From contig NZ_JAGIPG010000001.1 of NCBI RefSeq assembly GCF_017877055.1, positions 2,104,923-2,168,922 on the forward strand: 64,000 nt of DNA, given 5' to 3'. This DNA is from Neorhizobium galegae (lineage in GTDB: Bacteria; Pseudomonadota; Alphaproteobacteria; Rhizobiales; Rhizobiaceae). The notes beneath the pieces are model-generated. The model ran no database searches and had not been told where the DNA came from. It saw only the letters and a list, made by a program, of their open reading frames with translations. Below are positions 1 to 8,725 of the stretch, one piece after another. Within the stretch, counting starts at the first letter, position 1, and every line of letters starts with the position of its first letter. Both the position numbers and the translations under genes were made by a program.

Positions 1-1
1 G

Positions 2-793
2 GACGAGGCGCAATACAATGCCTTCGTCGATGCGCTGATCGCAGGCGATACGGTCGGTTTCAAGGAATGGGAAGGCACGCCCTATTTCGACGGCTGCCTG
101 CCGATCGAAGTGATGGCCGAACGCGGCCGCGAGACGCTGCGTCACGGGCCGATGAAGCCGATGGGCCTCACCAATGCCCACAATCCGACGGTCAAGGCCT
201 ATGCGGTCGTGCAGCTGAGGCAGGACAACGCGCTCGGCACGCTCTACAACATGGTCGGCTTCCAGACGAAACTCAAATACGGCGCCCAGGCGGATATCTT
301 CCGGATGATTCCCGGCCTGCAGAATGCCGAATTCGCAAGGCTCGGCGGCCTGCACCGCAACACCTATATCCACTCGCCCGTGCTGCTCGATAAATCACTG
401 ACGCTGAAAAGCCGGCCCGGCCTCAGATTCGCCGGCCAGATCACCGGCTGCGAAGGGTATGTGGAAAGCGCGGCGATCGGGCTTCTCGCCGGCCGCTTCG
501 CGGCGGCCGAACGCAAGGGCGAAACGCTCCGGGCACCGCCGGCGACGACGGCCTTGGGCTCGCTGCTCGGCCATATTACCGGCGGGCATCTGGTTTCGGA
601 AGACGAGCCGGGCAAGCGCTCGTTCCAGCCGATGAACGTCAATTTCGGGCTGTTTCCGGAGCTGGAGCCGGGCTCGATTGTCAAGCCGGAGGGCGTCAAG
701 CGTTTCCGCGGCAAGGACAAGACGGTGATGAAGCGGCAGCTGCTCTCCGCCCGAGCGCTTCAGGATTGCGCTAGTTGGCTCGGTCGGGGCTGA
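2..793 (+). CDS. trmFO: TrmFO, folate-dependent tRNA (uracil-5-)-methyltransferase (5' end outside window)
   Basis: The C-terminal part of the FAD- and methylenetetrahydrofolate-dependent enzyme that makes 5-methyluridine at position 54 of tRNA in the cytoplasm. The frame is open from base 2 and ends in TGA at 791-793, so about 263 residues of a roughly 475-residue family protein are present. Family signatures are clear: [14 protein letters not shown] near base 90 carries the Cys that forms the flavin/tRNA adduct in characterised TrmFO, then GPMKPMGL, and near the end the glycine-rich [16 protein letters not shown] that contacts FAD. The gene converges on, and overlaps by 23 bases, the minus-strand gene that follows. 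The identification is secure; the start cannot be seen. Confidence 0.95.
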   Translation, partial: DEAQYNAFVDALIAGDTVGFKEWEGTPYFDGCLPIEVMAERGRETLRHGPMKPMGLTNAHNPTVKAYAVVQLRQDNALGTLYNMVGFQTKLKYGAQADIFRMIPGLQNAEFARLGGLHRNTYIHSPVLLDKSLTLKSRPGLRFAGQITGCEGYVESAAIGLLAGRFAAAERKGETLRAPPATTALGSLLGHITGGHLVSEDEPGKRSFQPMNVNFGLFPELEPGSIVKPEGVKRFRGKDKTVMKRQLLSARALQDCASWLGRG

Positions 794-1265
794 CATCCGG
801 GGCCGATGACGCCGGCTTTTCCTCGATATCGCGATCGGCAACGCTGACATAGTTGTCGAGCAGCCAGAGGGCGACTTCGGCCGCCTCCTTTTCCGTGGAA
901 AAGAGGTAGGTACCGTTCTGTGTCGATGCGTCGAGAAACTCGACGGTGAATCCCTTGGCATCCGGAAGGGGCGAGACCCGCACCCGGCCGGGCTCGATCA
1001 GAAAGCAGGCGTAGTGGTTGCGGTGGCTGCGCATGAAGCCGGCCTTGTTGTCGTGCAGGCGCACGAAGATCGCTTCGCCATTGGCCGTCACATGCAGGCT
1101 GCGGATCGCTTCATTGGGAAAGGCGCGGCCGAACTCGAGGATGGCCATGCCCGTATCGTGCAGGTTGCCGTCCTTGTCCCGGTCCTTGCCCGACATCCGC
1201 GTAATGTAATAGGCGAGTGCCATAAGGAGCACGAAGATGATCGACCAGACGACGATGGGGCTCAC
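771..1265 (-). CDS. Hypothetical single-pass membrane protein
   Basis: A 164-residue protein of unknown function. It begins with a hydrophobic segment at about residues 4-22 ([20 protein letters not shown]), followed by a charged Lys/Asp stretch and a soluble domain of about 120 residues with no motif I can assign. The shape suggests an inner-membrane-anchored protein with a cytoplasmic or periplasmic domain. Its 3' end overlaps the convergent trmFO by 23 bases. It lies downstream of the phytoene-synthase-like gene on the same strand, about 75 bases away. Codon use matches the neighbours, so it is likely a real conserved rhizobial gene. Confidence 0.7.
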   Translation of the reverse strand: MSPIVVWSIIFVLLMALAYYITRMSGKDRDKDGNLHDTGMAILEFGRAFPNEAIRSLHVTANGEAIFVRLHDNKAGFMRSHRNHYACFLIEPGRVRVSPLPDAKGFTVEFLDASTQNGTYLFSTEKEAAEVALWLLDNYVSVADRDIEEKPASSAPDVSPDRAN

Positions 1266-1341
1266 ACCACTTCTCCTTACGAGGACACCGGATTTCTATT
1301 TCGTTCCTTAGCCGGCGAGCCTTGCGCGAATTTGACGTCCG

Positions 1342-2196
1342 TCAAAAGCGCCTGGTGACGGAAGCTTTCATGAGCCGCAATTGGCGCCGCCACTGCGGCG
1401 GTTGCAGGACGGTATCAAGCACCGAAGCACCACCACGCACTGCCCGGCGCAGCACCGGTTCGGCAAGCGCCACAGGCAGATAGGCCGGAAACACTGCGGC
1501 CGGAAGGGTTCCCTGTTGTCTGGCCTTGCTCAAATGCTCCAGCCCAAGCCCGGCAAAGGCCTCGATTGCAGCAGAAATGCGCGACCTGTTCTCGCCGCGC
1601 AGGAATGTATCACGGTCGAGCCCGGTCGCCGAGAGAATATCGAGCGGCAGATAGAGCTGGTGACGCCGGCGATGGATCGGCATCAGGAGCAGGAAACCGG
1701 CGATCGCCTGCGCGACACCGGCGTGGCCTGCCGATTCCGCGGATCGTGCCGCATCGGCGGGGGAGAGAATCAGGCTCGCGAGCTGGATGAGCGCCGAAGC
1801 GGTCTCGCCGGCATAACCTTCGAGCGCGTTCCGATCGGTCAACGGATCGTCGTAGAGATCGAAGATGCGCGCCTCGATCATGTCGACGAGCGTCTGGCGC
1901 GGCAGGCGGTAGGTCTCGATCGCTTCGAGGAGGCCAGCCGCGATAGGGTTACCGGTGCTGTCGCCCTGGGCGTTGCCTTCGAGGAGATCTCGCCACCATT
2001 GCAGCCGGATTTCCCCCGGAAGCGGTTCTCGCACCACGTCGCGGACACGGGCAATCTCGGCGTTGAAGGCATAAAGAGCCGCAAGAGCGCCGCGCTTGTC
2101 CTGCGGCGACAGAAGACAGGCGAGATAACGGTCGCGGTCGGTATCCCTCAGCGTTGCGAGGCAGATGTCGCCGTTCTGTCTGGCTGGATCGGCCAT
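1342..2196 (-). CDS. Phytoene/squalene synthase-family protein (NDUFAF6-like)
   Basis: A 284-residue protein of the squalene/phytoene synthase fold. Recognisable segments are DRDRYLACLLSP near the N terminus, RLQWWRDLLEG, and the central DLYDDPLTD. The first Asp-rich catalytic motif of true synthases (DDxxD type) is not present: the matching position reads AEIARVRD. That degeneration is typical of the NDUFAF6 branch, which in mitochondria helps assemble respiratory complex I. It lies 3 bases downstream of a Mth938-like gene, the NDUFAF3 family, which also acts in complex I assembly. I therefore infer an assembly role and not terpenoid synthesis; a carotenoid/hopanoid enzyme is the less likely alternative. 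Confidence 0.8.
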   Translation of the reverse strand: MADPARQNGDICLATLRDTDRDRYLACLLSPQDKRGALAALYAFNAEIARVRDVVREPLPGEIRLQWWRDLLEGNAQGDSTGNPIAAGLLEAIETYRLPRQTLVDMIEARIFDLYDDPLTDRNALEGYAGETASALIQLASLILSPADAARSAESAGHAGVAQAIAGFLLLMPIHRRRHQLYLPLDILSATGLDRDTFLRGENRSRISAAIEAFAGLGLEHLSKARQQGTLPAAVFPAYLPVALAEPVLRRAVRGGASVLDTVLQPPQWRRQLRLMKASVTRRF

Positions 2197-2199
2197 CTG

Positions 2200-2586
2200 T
2201 CAGACGGCAATCAAAGCTGCGGCGACGGCGCGCGATTCGGCGAGCATGATGTTGAACGTGCGCACCGCGGCGCCAGTGCTCATCGGGTCGGAGGCGATGC
2301 CTCTGGCCTTCAGCGCCGCCTTCACGTCAGGCGGAATGGGCTTGAGGTTGGCGCCCATGCCGACAAGCAGCACTTCGATCTCAGCCGATTCGGCGAGCAC
2401 CTTCATCAGGGAAGCGACCGTCAGCGGTTCACCTTCCTGCAGCTCCCAGCCGTGAATACCCGAGGGAAGGCAGAGCAGTGAGCCTCGATGCGACATGTCG
2501 GCAAAACGGAAACCGCCATTGCCATAAGCATCGATCGGAGCACGACCGGGGAAATGGGCGTCGCGGATTTCGATGCCTTTCGCCAT
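2200..2586 (-). CDS. Mth938-like domain protein (NDUFAF3 family, DUF498)
   Basis: A 128-residue protein of the Mth938/DUF498 family. Diagnostic are the N-terminal HFPGRAPIDAYGNGGFRFAD segment, the central GWELQEGEPLT, and EVLLVGMGANLKPIP, which matches the family core around the conserved G(T/M)G. The human homologue NDUFAF3 is an assembly factor of complex I. The stop is separated by 3 bases from the phytoene-synthase-like gene downstream, so the two are almost certainly cotranslated. In other rhizobia and Brucella, as I recall, secDF precedes this gene; here yajC is the direct upstream neighbour, 97 bases away. Confidence 0.85.
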   Translation of the reverse strand: MAKGIEIRDAHFPGRAPIDAYGNGGFRFADMSHRGSLLCLPSGIHGWELQEGEPLTVASLMKVLAESAEIEVLLVGMGANLKPIPPDVKAALKARGIASDPMSTGAAVRTFNIMLAESRAVAAALIAV

Positions 2587-2683
2587 GGGTCACATGCCTT
2601 CTCGAAGAGGTTGCGAGCCGGAGATGATCCGGCTCTTTGAGTTCAAGGCCCCGTAGCAAACAGGGCCTTGCCTCGGCGAAGCT

Positions 2684-3052
2684 TTAGGAAGCCGTCCCGG
2701 TCTTTGCCGGTTCGGTCTTGACCGGCTCGCCCTTGACGCGGACTTCGGCGATATAGGCGCGCATGGCGCGGATCTTCACGCCTTCGGCGATTTCGACTTC
2801 CACTTCGGCGTCGTCGATAACCTTCGTCACCTTGCCGGTGATGCCGCCGCCGAGAACGACCTGATCGCCGCGACGGACGTTGGAGAGCGTTTCCTGGCGC
2901 TTCTTGGCCTGGGCGCGCTGCGGGCGGATGAGGAAGAAGTACCAGACAACCATCAGCGGCGCGAAGAGGAAGAGCATCTCAAGGCCGGAGCCGAACGCGG
3001 AGGCTCCCGGTGCTGCGGCTGGGGCCTGGGCGAATGCTTCGGTAATGAACAT
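2684..3052 (-). CDS. yajC: YajC, preprotein translocase accessory subunit
   Basis: A 122-residue inner-membrane protein that associates with SecDF next to the SecYEG channel. It has the usual layout: a short N terminus, one membrane helix at about residues 26-45 with the family motif VVWYFFLIRPQRAQAKK, then a cytoplasmic domain with the signature RRGDQVVLGGGITGKVTKV. The start ATG at 3052 is preceded by AGGAG at good spacing. The gene is divergent from the DUF815 ATPase gene. secD and secF do not follow it here; the 97 bases after its stop contain only two short inverted repeats and then the Mth938-like gene. Confidence 0.95.
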   Translation of the reverse strand: MFITEAFAQAPAAAPGASAFGSGLEMLFLFAPLMVVWYFFLIRPQRAQAKKRQETLSNVRRGDQVVLGGGITGKVTKVIDDAEVEVEIAEGVKIRAMRAYIAEVRVKGEPVKTEPAKTGTAS

Positions 3053-3248
3053 CGAAAACTCCTAAGATTACCGGAGACGCTAGGCCCCCGTTACAAGCCG
3101 CCGGAATATAGTTGCGATAGGCCGGAATGCAACAGAAACACGCCGGCCGGCGTACCGAATCCACGGCTCTCAGGCTTTTGATGCACCAACGAGCGTGTTA
3201 CCGCAGCGAAAAGGCTCACGAACTGGCCGATGCGACTGGAGAAACACC

Positions 3249-4121
3249 ATGAGCGAAGACTTCAACACCCTGATCCTGGCTGAGGTCCGCAGGCTTGCGG
3301 ATGCGCTGGAGCGGCTCGCCGGACCTCCGCCCGCCGTCAACGACTGGGATGCCGCCGACTGCTTCGTCTGGGTACCGGCAAACCAGCGCCTGCAGCCGGT
3401 GCCGCGTCCGAACCGGGTCGCCCTGACGTTGATCCGCGGCGTCGATCACGTGCGCGACATCCTGCATGAAAACACGCTGCGGTTCGCGGAGGGCTTTGCG
3501 GCCAACAACGTGCTTCTCTGGGGTGCCCGCGGCATGGGCAAATCCTCCCTGGTGAAAGCCGTCCACGAGGACGTGCGCGCCGCAACCGGCATCTCGCTGA
3601 AGCTCGTCGAAGTACATCGCGAAGATATCGCCTCGCTCCCTGCCCTGCTCGATATCCTCAAGGCTTCCGGCCAACGCGTCATCGTGTTCTGCGACGATCT
3701 CTCCTTCGATCACGACGATACCGCCTACAAGTCGCTGAAGGCGGCGCTCGACGGCGGTATCGAAGGCCGGCCCGACAATGTTCTGTTCTACGCGACCTCA
3801 AACCGCCGCCACCTTCTGCCGCGCCACATGATGGAGAACGAGCAGTCCACCGCCATCAACCCCTCCGAGGCGGTCGAGGAAAAGGTGTCGCTGTCGGATC
3901 GGTTCGGCCTGTGGCTCGGTTTCCACAAATGCAGCCAGGACGACTATCTGAAGATGATCGACGGTTATGCCGAGCATTTCGATCTCGGCCTCGATCAGGA
4001 AACCCTGCATCACGAAGCGCTCGAATGGGCGACCACCCGCGGCGGGCGTTCGGGCCGCGTCGCGTGGCAATATATCCAGGATCTCGCCGGGCGGCTGAGG
4101 AAGCCGCTTTCTCGCGATTGA
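3249..4121 (+). CDS. DUF815-family P-loop ATPase
   Basis: A 290-residue AAA-type ATPase of unknown role. Walker A is GARGMGKSS near residue 95 and the Walker B-like strand is VIVFCDDLSF, followed by YATSNRRHLLPRHMMEN, a sensor-like segment typical of DUF815. The C-terminal domain contains ATTRGGRSGRVAWQYIQDLAGR. The start at 3249 (MSEDFNT) is chosen because it is preceded by GGAGAAACACC; an in-frame codon 54 bases upstream is possible but has no ribosome binding site. The gene stands alone on the plus strand and ends at a bidirectional terminator shared with nlpD. Confidence 0.85.
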   Translation: MSEDFNTLILAEVRRLADALERLAGPPPAVNDWDAADCFVWVPANQRLQPVPRPNRVALTLIRGVDHVRDILHENTLRFAEGFAANNVLLWGARGMGKSSLVKAVHEDVRAATGISLKLVEVHREDIASLPALLDILKASGQRVIVFCDDLSFDHDDTAYKSLKAALDGGIEGRPDNVLFYATSNRRHLLPRHMMENEQSTAINPSEAVEEKVSLSDRFGLWLGFHKCSQDDYLKMIDGYAEHFDLGLDQETLHHEALEWATTRGGRSGRVAWQYIQDLAGRLRKPLSRD

Positions 4122-4149
4122 AAACCTGAAAAAGCACTGAGAAAACGCA

Positions 4150-4176
4150 AAAAGCCCGGCACTGCCGGGCTTTTCT
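4150..4176. terminator. Bidirectional rho-independent terminator
   Basis: The stem GCCCGGC / GCCGGGC (4154-4160 and 4164-4170) has a short loop, an A-run before it and TTTT after it. It can therefore terminate both the plus-strand DUF815 gene (stop at 4121) and the minus-strand nlpD-like gene (stop at 4198). Confidence 0.85.
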
Positions 4177-4197
4177 CCGTCCCCTGAAACGCACTAC

Positions 4198-5814
4198 TTA
4201 TTCAAGGAAGGTAATCGGGTTAACCGGGGTCGCGTCCTTGCGGACCTCGAAATGGACCTGCGGGCGCTTCGCGTCGCCGCTCATGCCGGAGGAGGCAACC
4301 GTCTGGCCGCGGGTGATCTTCTGCCCGCGTGTGACGTTGATGCTGCCGGCATGGCCGTAGACGGTGACCTTGCCGTCGTCGTGACGGACGAGAACCGTAT
4401 TGCCGAGCTGCTTCAGGCCATTGCCCGCGTAGATGACCACGCCGTTTTCGGCGGCCTTGATCGGCGTGCCTTCCGGAACCGAGATGTCGATGCCGTCATT
4501 GCGGTTGCCGTCGACGTTCTGGCCGTAGCCGGCGATCACCGCGCCGTTGACCGGCCAGCGATACTTGCCGATGCCGGTGGACTGCGGCGCCACGGAGGCG
4601 GTGTCCGACTTCTTCTCGACGTCCGCGACCGATGCGTTGTCGACGGCAGCCTTGGCTGCGGCCGGCGCCACGGACACCTGGGCGACCTGAGCAGGTGCAG
4701 CGGCGGCGGCCGGCTTCGGGGCCGCGGCTGCGGCTTTTTCGACCGGCTTCTGCGGAATGGATGCCGTCTTGACCGGATCGGCGACAGGAGCCGCAGCACC
4801 GTTCGCGACCTTGAGCGTCTGGCCGATGCGGACGCCACCCGATGTCAGATTGTTGGCGGCCTTCAGCTGATCAACCGGCGTGCCGGTCTCGCGGGCGATC
4901 TTGGTGATCGTGTCGCCCGGCTTGACCACATAGGTGCCACCGACCGGCTTGCCGCCCGGAGGCGTCAGCTTGGCGGGTTCGGCAATCGCCTTGTCACGCG
5001 TCTGGGTCGGCAGGACAGCGAGTTTCTGCTCGGGTTCGCGGGCCGGCGCCGGAGCCTTGTTCTGAAGATCGATCGTGCCGGCGGCGTTCTTCGCCGAATT
5101 CTGAGCCGTACCGAAGGTAGGGATGAGGACGGACTGGCCGGGGGCAACGGCGCCGCCGTTTGCCTTCAGGATTTCCTTCTCCGGAACGCCGTAACGCTTG
5201 GACAGCGTCGAGACCGTTTCGCCGGGCTTCAGCGTCACCTTGGGCGCATTGACCGTGGACCAGCCGGACATCGGCTTCGGGGTCGTGCCGGTAACCACAT
5301 TGTCGGCCCTCAGCGTCGAGGCGGACGGAGCGACGAGCGTATTGGCTGCCGGCTGACGACCCGGGAACGGCTGGGCGAGTGCTTCCTGGCGGGTCGCCGG
5401 ATCGCGGCCCAGCGGAGCGGCGTTACGCTGCGCCGTGGCACCGGTCGGAGCGGCGAGTTCGGAGCGTTGAACGGCAACCGGAGCGGATGCGGTGCGCGCC
5501 GGCGAGGTATATCCGCCGGAATTGCCGGGATAAGGCTGAGCCATGGCGGTATTGCGCGAACCGTAGTCGTTCCGCGGAATTGGCGGCAGAGCCTGAGCCT
5601 GCCCCGAACCGAGATCGGCCTGCGGTGTTGGTGCGCGGCCATAGGCCCCGCCACCCTGCCGCTGCGGTATGGACGCCGTCGTGATGTTGTCGGATTTCGA
5701 AAAGAGCCCCGAGAACCGCGTTGCGTCCGAACTGCATCCGGTCGCAGCACTGGCGAGCAGCGCCGCGACGGCAAATTTGATTACAGATTTTCCGAATTTC
5801 GGAGAACTCTTCAT
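4198..5814 (-). CDS. nlpD: NlpD-like lipoprotein: two LysM repeats and a degenerate M23 (LytM) domain
   Basis: A 538-residue envelope protein. The start at 5814 (MKSSPKFGK) gives a lipoprotein signal, with the lipidated Cys at residue 27 (ASAATGC). LysM repeats lie at about residues 191-234 and 294-336 and bind peptidoglycan. The C-terminal M23 domain (about 430-528) has lost two zinc ligands: the first His of HxxxD is Asn439 (NDGID) and the first His of HxH is Gln519 (QVHF). Asp443, His488 and His521 remain. This is the pattern of E. coli NlpD and EnvC, which activate amidases instead of cutting peptidoglycan. Gene order surE-pcm-nlpD also matches E. coli. An ATG at 5820 is an alternative start. 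The Pro/Ala-rich linkers are low complexity. Confidence 0.85.
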   Translation of the reverse strand: MKSSPKFGKSVIKFAVAALLASAATGCSSDATRFSGLFSKSDNITTASIPQRQGGGAYGRAPTPQADLGSGQAQALPPIPRNDYGSRNTAMAQPYPGNSGGYTSPARTASAPVAVQRSELAAPTGATAQRNAAPLGRDPATRQEALAQPFPGRQPAANTLVAPSASTLRADNVVTGTTPKPMSGWSTVNAPKVTLKPGETVSTLSKRYGVPEKEILKANGGAVAPGQSVLIPTFGTAQNSAKNAAGTIDLQNKAPAPAREPEQKLAVLPTQTRDKAIAEPAKLTPPGGKPVGGTYVVKPGDTITKIARETGTPVDQLKAANNLTSGGVRIGQTLKVANGAAAPVADPVKTASIPQKPVEKAAAAAPKPAAAAAPAQVAQVSVAPAAAKAAVDNASVADVEKKSDTASVAPQSTGIGKYRWPVNGAVIAGYGQNVDGNRNDGIDISVPEGTPIKAAENGVVIYAGNGLKQLGNTVLVRHDDGKVTVYGHAGSINVTRGQKITRGQTVASSGMSGDAKRPQVHFEVRKDATPVNPITFLE

Positions 5815-5902
5815 ACGCATGACTCGACCTACAGATACGCAACCATCGTGAGAGTCATTAAAACGCGTTAGTCTTACTGCACCGTTAAAGGGCAGACATT
5901 CT

Positions 5903-5916
5903 CCTAAAATTTTAGG
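5903..5916. promoter_or_regulatory. Perfect 14-base AT-rich palindrome upstream of nlpD-like gene
   Basis: CCTAAAATTTTAGG lies about 90 bases upstream of the nlpD-like start, between it and pcm. It is a perfect palindrome and stands out from the GC-rich surroundings. It could be an operator or part of the nlpD promoter; I recognise no specific regulator. Confidence 0.35.
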
Positions 5917-5969
5917 GAAATTGATAACCATGACGGCCAAAACGCCGTCGCGGCATGGAACAAAACGGC

Positions 5970-6608
5970 CTAGAGTGCCGCCGCGATATGCGGAATGATC
6001 GGCAGAAAGGGCACGGGGAACAGATCCTCGCGCTCGAATCGGCTGCCGGTCTTGGTCAGGCGCACCATCACGCAGGCGTCGCCATCCATCAGCGGGGCGA
6101 GCATCGATCCGCCGTGGGTGAGCTGCTCGGCATAGAAGCGGGGAAGCGCCGGAAAGGCTGCGGTCACGAAAATACGGTCGAAAGTGCCCTCACCCGGCAT
6201 GCCGTTGCCGCCGTCAGCCTGGCGCACGACGACATTGCGCAGCCCCAGCGCATCCATCCGGCTTTGAGCGGCGGTGACCAGGGTGCGGTATCGCTCGACG
6301 GTCAGCACCCGCTCGGCAAGCCGGGCGATGACGGCGGCGGTAAAGCCGCTGCCCGTGCCGATTTCCAGCACCCTATGCCCCGGCTTGACCTGCAGGCGAT
6401 GCAGCAGGCGCACGGCGAGATCGGCACCTTCCATGAAGGAACCGCAATCGATCGGCACGGTACGGCTGGAATAGGCGTCCTCGGCAAGCGACGGCGGCAC
6501 GAACTGCGAGCGGGGCGTCTGTTCAACGGCAGTCAGCAGATCAAGGTCGGAAATGCCTTCCGACCTGAGGCGCAGCACGAGCGCCGCAAAACCCTCTTTT
6601 TCGACCAT
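5970..6608 (-). CDS. pcm: Protein-L-isoaspartate O-methyltransferase
   Basis: A 212-residue cytoplasmic SAM-dependent enzyme that methylates L-isoaspartyl residues to start repair of aged proteins. The SAM-binding motif I is VLEIGTGSGFTAAVIA at about residues 80-95. The N-terminal signature SRTVPIDCGSFMEGADLAVRLL matches the family. The frame is open further upstream, but that part lies inside surE; ATG at 6608 (MVEKEGF) gives the usual length and lies 8 bases after the surE stop, so the two are cotranslated. A second, more distant pcm-like gene lies at 28229-28882. Confidence 0.92.
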   Translation of the reverse strand: MVEKEGFAALVLRLRSEGISDLDLLTAVEQTPRSQFVPPSLAEDAYSSRTVPIDCGSFMEGADLAVRLLHRLQVKPGHRVLEIGTGSGFTAAVIARLAERVLTVERYRTLVTAAQSRMDALGLRNVVVRQADGGNGMPGEGTFDRIFVTAAFPALPRFYAEQLTHGGSMLAPLMDGDACVMVRLTKTGSRFEREDLFPVPFLPIIPHIAAAL

Positions 6609-6616
6609 GCCCGATT

Positions 6617-7387
6617 TCAATCGGCAGCTCCGAATCCCAATGCCTTGGCGACACGATCCTGAACCGAATAGTCGGTCAGGTCCAGCTTGAGCGGCGTCAC
6701 GGAGATCTTGTTTTCCTTCAGCGCCTGGATATCGGTGCCGTCTCGGAAATTGCCCTTCCGCTCGCCGAATCGCAGCCAGTAATAGGGCTTGCCGCGGCCA
6801 TCCTCGCGGGCATCGATCGTCAGGCCGAAATCGAGCTTGCCCTGCGACGTCACTTCGACGCCCTGCACATCGCCCGGTTCGCAATTCGGGAAGTTCAGAT
6901 TGAGGAAGGTGCCGTCCGGCAGGTCCACGTCGATCAGTTTGCCAATGAGATCCGCCGCGTAGGATTCAACGACTTCCCAGGGCACCACCCGACCGTCTTC
7001 GCGCCGCACCGCCTGGCTCAGCGCAAAGGAGCGCACGCCCTGCAGCGTGCCTTCGATCGCGCCGGCAATCGTGCCGGAATAGGTGACGTCATCGGCCATG
7101 TTGGCGCCATCGTTGACGCCCGAGAGCACCAAATCCGGTTTTCCCGGCAGGACTTCACGAATGCCCATGATGACGCAATCGGTCGGCGTGCCGCGCAGCG
7201 CGAAATGCTTGTCGCCGACTTTGCGAAGACGGAGCGGCTCGGAGAGCGTCAGCGAATGGGCAAGGCCGCTCTGATCGGTTTCCGGCGCGACGATCCAGAC
7301 ATCGTCCGACAGTTTTCGCGCGATTCGCTCGAGAACGGCGAGGCCTTCGGCGTGAATGCCGTCATCATTGGTCAGAAGTATCCGCAT
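6617..7387 (-). CDS. surE: SurE, 5'/3'-nucleotidase
   Basis: A 256-residue metal-dependent phosphatase acting on nucleoside monophosphates and exopolyphosphate. The N terminus [15 protein letters not shown] carries the metal-binding NDD; other signature stretches are [27 protein letters not shown] and [25 protein letters not shown]. Its ATG overlaps the serS stop by one base (TGATG), and pcm follows 8 bases after its stop, which makes serS-surE-pcm one translationally coupled unit. Confidence 0.96.
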   Translation of the reverse strand: MRILLTNDDGIHAEGLAVLERIARKLSDDVWIVAPETDQSGLAHSLTLSEPLRLRKVGDKHFALRGTPTDCVIMGIREVLPGKPDLVLSGVNDGANMADDVTYSGTIAGAIEGTLQGVRSFALSQAVRREDGRVVPWEVVESYAADLIGKLIDVDLPDGTFLNLNFPNCEPGDVQGVEVTSQGKLDFGLTIDAREDGRGKPYYWLRFGERKGNFRDGTDIQALKENKISVTPLKLDLTDYSVQDRVAKALGFGAAD

Positions 7388-8670
7388 CAGGCCGCCCGCT
7401 CGATCTTGGTCAGGCCACCCATATACGGCAGAAGCGCGTCCGGAATTGTGACCGAACCATCCTCATTCAGGTAATTTTCCATGACCGCGATCAGGCATCG
7501 GCCGACCGCGACGCCCGAGCCGTTCAGCGTGTGAACGAACTTCAGCGCCTTGTCGTCCTTGGCGCGATAACGCGCATTCATGCGACGTCCCTGGAAATCG
7601 CCGCAGACGGAGCAGGACGAGATTTCGCGATAGGTGTCCTGGCCGGGCAGCCAGACTTCGATGTCATAGGTCTTGCGCGCGCCAAACCCCATGTCGCCGG
7701 TGCAGAGCGTCATGGTGCGGAAATGCAGGCCGAGGCGCTTCAGCATGTTCTCGGCGCATTCGGTCATCCGCTCGTGCTCGGAAATCGACGATTCCTGGTC
7801 GGTGATCGACACGAGTTCGCATTTCCAGAACTGGTGCTGGCGCAGCATGCCGCGCGTATCGCGGCCGGCGGAACCCGCTTCCGAGCGGAAGGACGGCGTC
7901 AGCGCGGTGAAGCGGAGCGGCAGCTTTTCCTGTTCCAGCATTTCGCCGGAAACGAGGTTGGTCAGCGTCACCTCCGCCGTGGGGATGAGGTAACGGCCGT
8001 CGGTCGTCTTGAAGAGGTCTTCCTCGAACTTCGGCAGCTGGCCGGTGCCATACATCGTCTCGCCCTTCACCATCAGCGGCGAAGAAACTTCGGTATAGCC
8101 ATGCTCGGTCGTGTGCATGTCGATCATGAACTGGCCGAGCGCCCGCTCGAGCCTGGCGAGCTGGCCGGTAAGGACGGTGAAACGCGAGCCGGAAAGCTTG
8201 GTGGCACGCTCGAAATCCATCATTCCGAGCGCTTCGCCGATCTCGTAGTGCTCGCGTGCGGTATGGTTCCAGCGCGGCTTTTCGCCGACCACGTGCTTGA
8301 CCACGTTGTCGTGCTCGTCCTTGCCGACCGGTACGTCGTCGAGCGGAATGTTGGGGATGCGCGACAGGGCATCGTCGAGCGCTGCGACCGCGTCGCGCTC
8401 TTCCTGCTCGGCAACCGGCATAGTCTCCTTGATGGTCGCGACTTCGGCCTTCAGCTTCTCGGCAAGCTCGGAATTCTTCTGTCCGAGCGCAATGCCGATC
8501 TCCTTGGAGGCGGCGTTGCGGCGGGACTGCATGTCCTGAAGCTTCTGGATGACGGAGCGGCGCTTGTCGTCCAGCGCCAGGAGGGTTGCCGCCATGGGCT
8601 CTGCACCGCGCTTGTTCAGCGCCGCATCCAAAGCCCCTTCGTTTTCACGGATCCACTTGATATCGAGCAT
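7387..8670 (-). CDS. serS: Seryl-tRNA synthetase
   Basis: A 427-residue class II aminoacyl-tRNA synthetase that charges tRNA-Ser. The N-terminal coiled-coil arm spans about residues 25-100 ([21 protein letters not shown] and following). Class II motif 2 is [21 protein letters not shown] and motif 3 is near the end, [18 protein letters not shown]. Length is normal. It is followed by surE with a one-base overlap and lies 55 bases downstream of tatC, so it may be read from the tat promoter. Confidence 0.97.
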   Translation of the reverse strand: MLDIKWIRENEGALDAALNKRGAEPMAATLLALDDKRRSVIQKLQDMQSRRNAASKEIGIALGQKNSELAEKLKAEVATIKETMPVAEQEERDAVAALDDALSRIPNIPLDDVPVGKDEHDNVVKHVVGEKPRWNHTAREHYEIGEALGMMDFERATKLSGSRFTVLTGQLARLERALGQFMIDMHTTEHGYTEVSSPLMVKGETMYGTGQLPKFEEDLFKTTDGRYLIPTAEVTLTNLVSGEMLEQEKLPLRFTALTPSFRSEAGSAGRDTRGMLRQHQFWKCELVSITDQESSISEHERMTECAENMLKRLGLHFRTMTLCTGDMGFGARKTYDIEVWLPGQDTYREISSCSVCGDFQGRRMNARYRAKDDKALKFVHTLNGSGVAVGRCLIAVMENYLNEDGSVTIPDALLPYMGGLTKIERAA

Positions 8671-8725
8671 CTTGCCTTGCCTTTAGAGCGGAACGCCGCG
8701 GACTCGCGAGGCAGGCCGGAAGGCT

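Noticed and set aside
2610..2665. Two inverted repeats (GAGCCGGA / TCCGGCTC and AAGGCCC / GGGCCTT) as a yajC terminator
   Set aside because: No T-run follows on the minus strand. They are noted as possible junction marks, not called as a terminator.
4252..5871. A 539-codon open frame on the plus strand
   Set aside because: It lies antisense to the nlpD-like gene, is very rich in Arg/Asp/Gly, has no domain, and arises from the GC-rich codon use of the real gene.
6609..6884. Upstream extension of pcm to 304 residues
   Set aside because: The extra 92 residues are read inside surE in another frame and are Arg-rich; the ATG at 6608 gives the normal family length.
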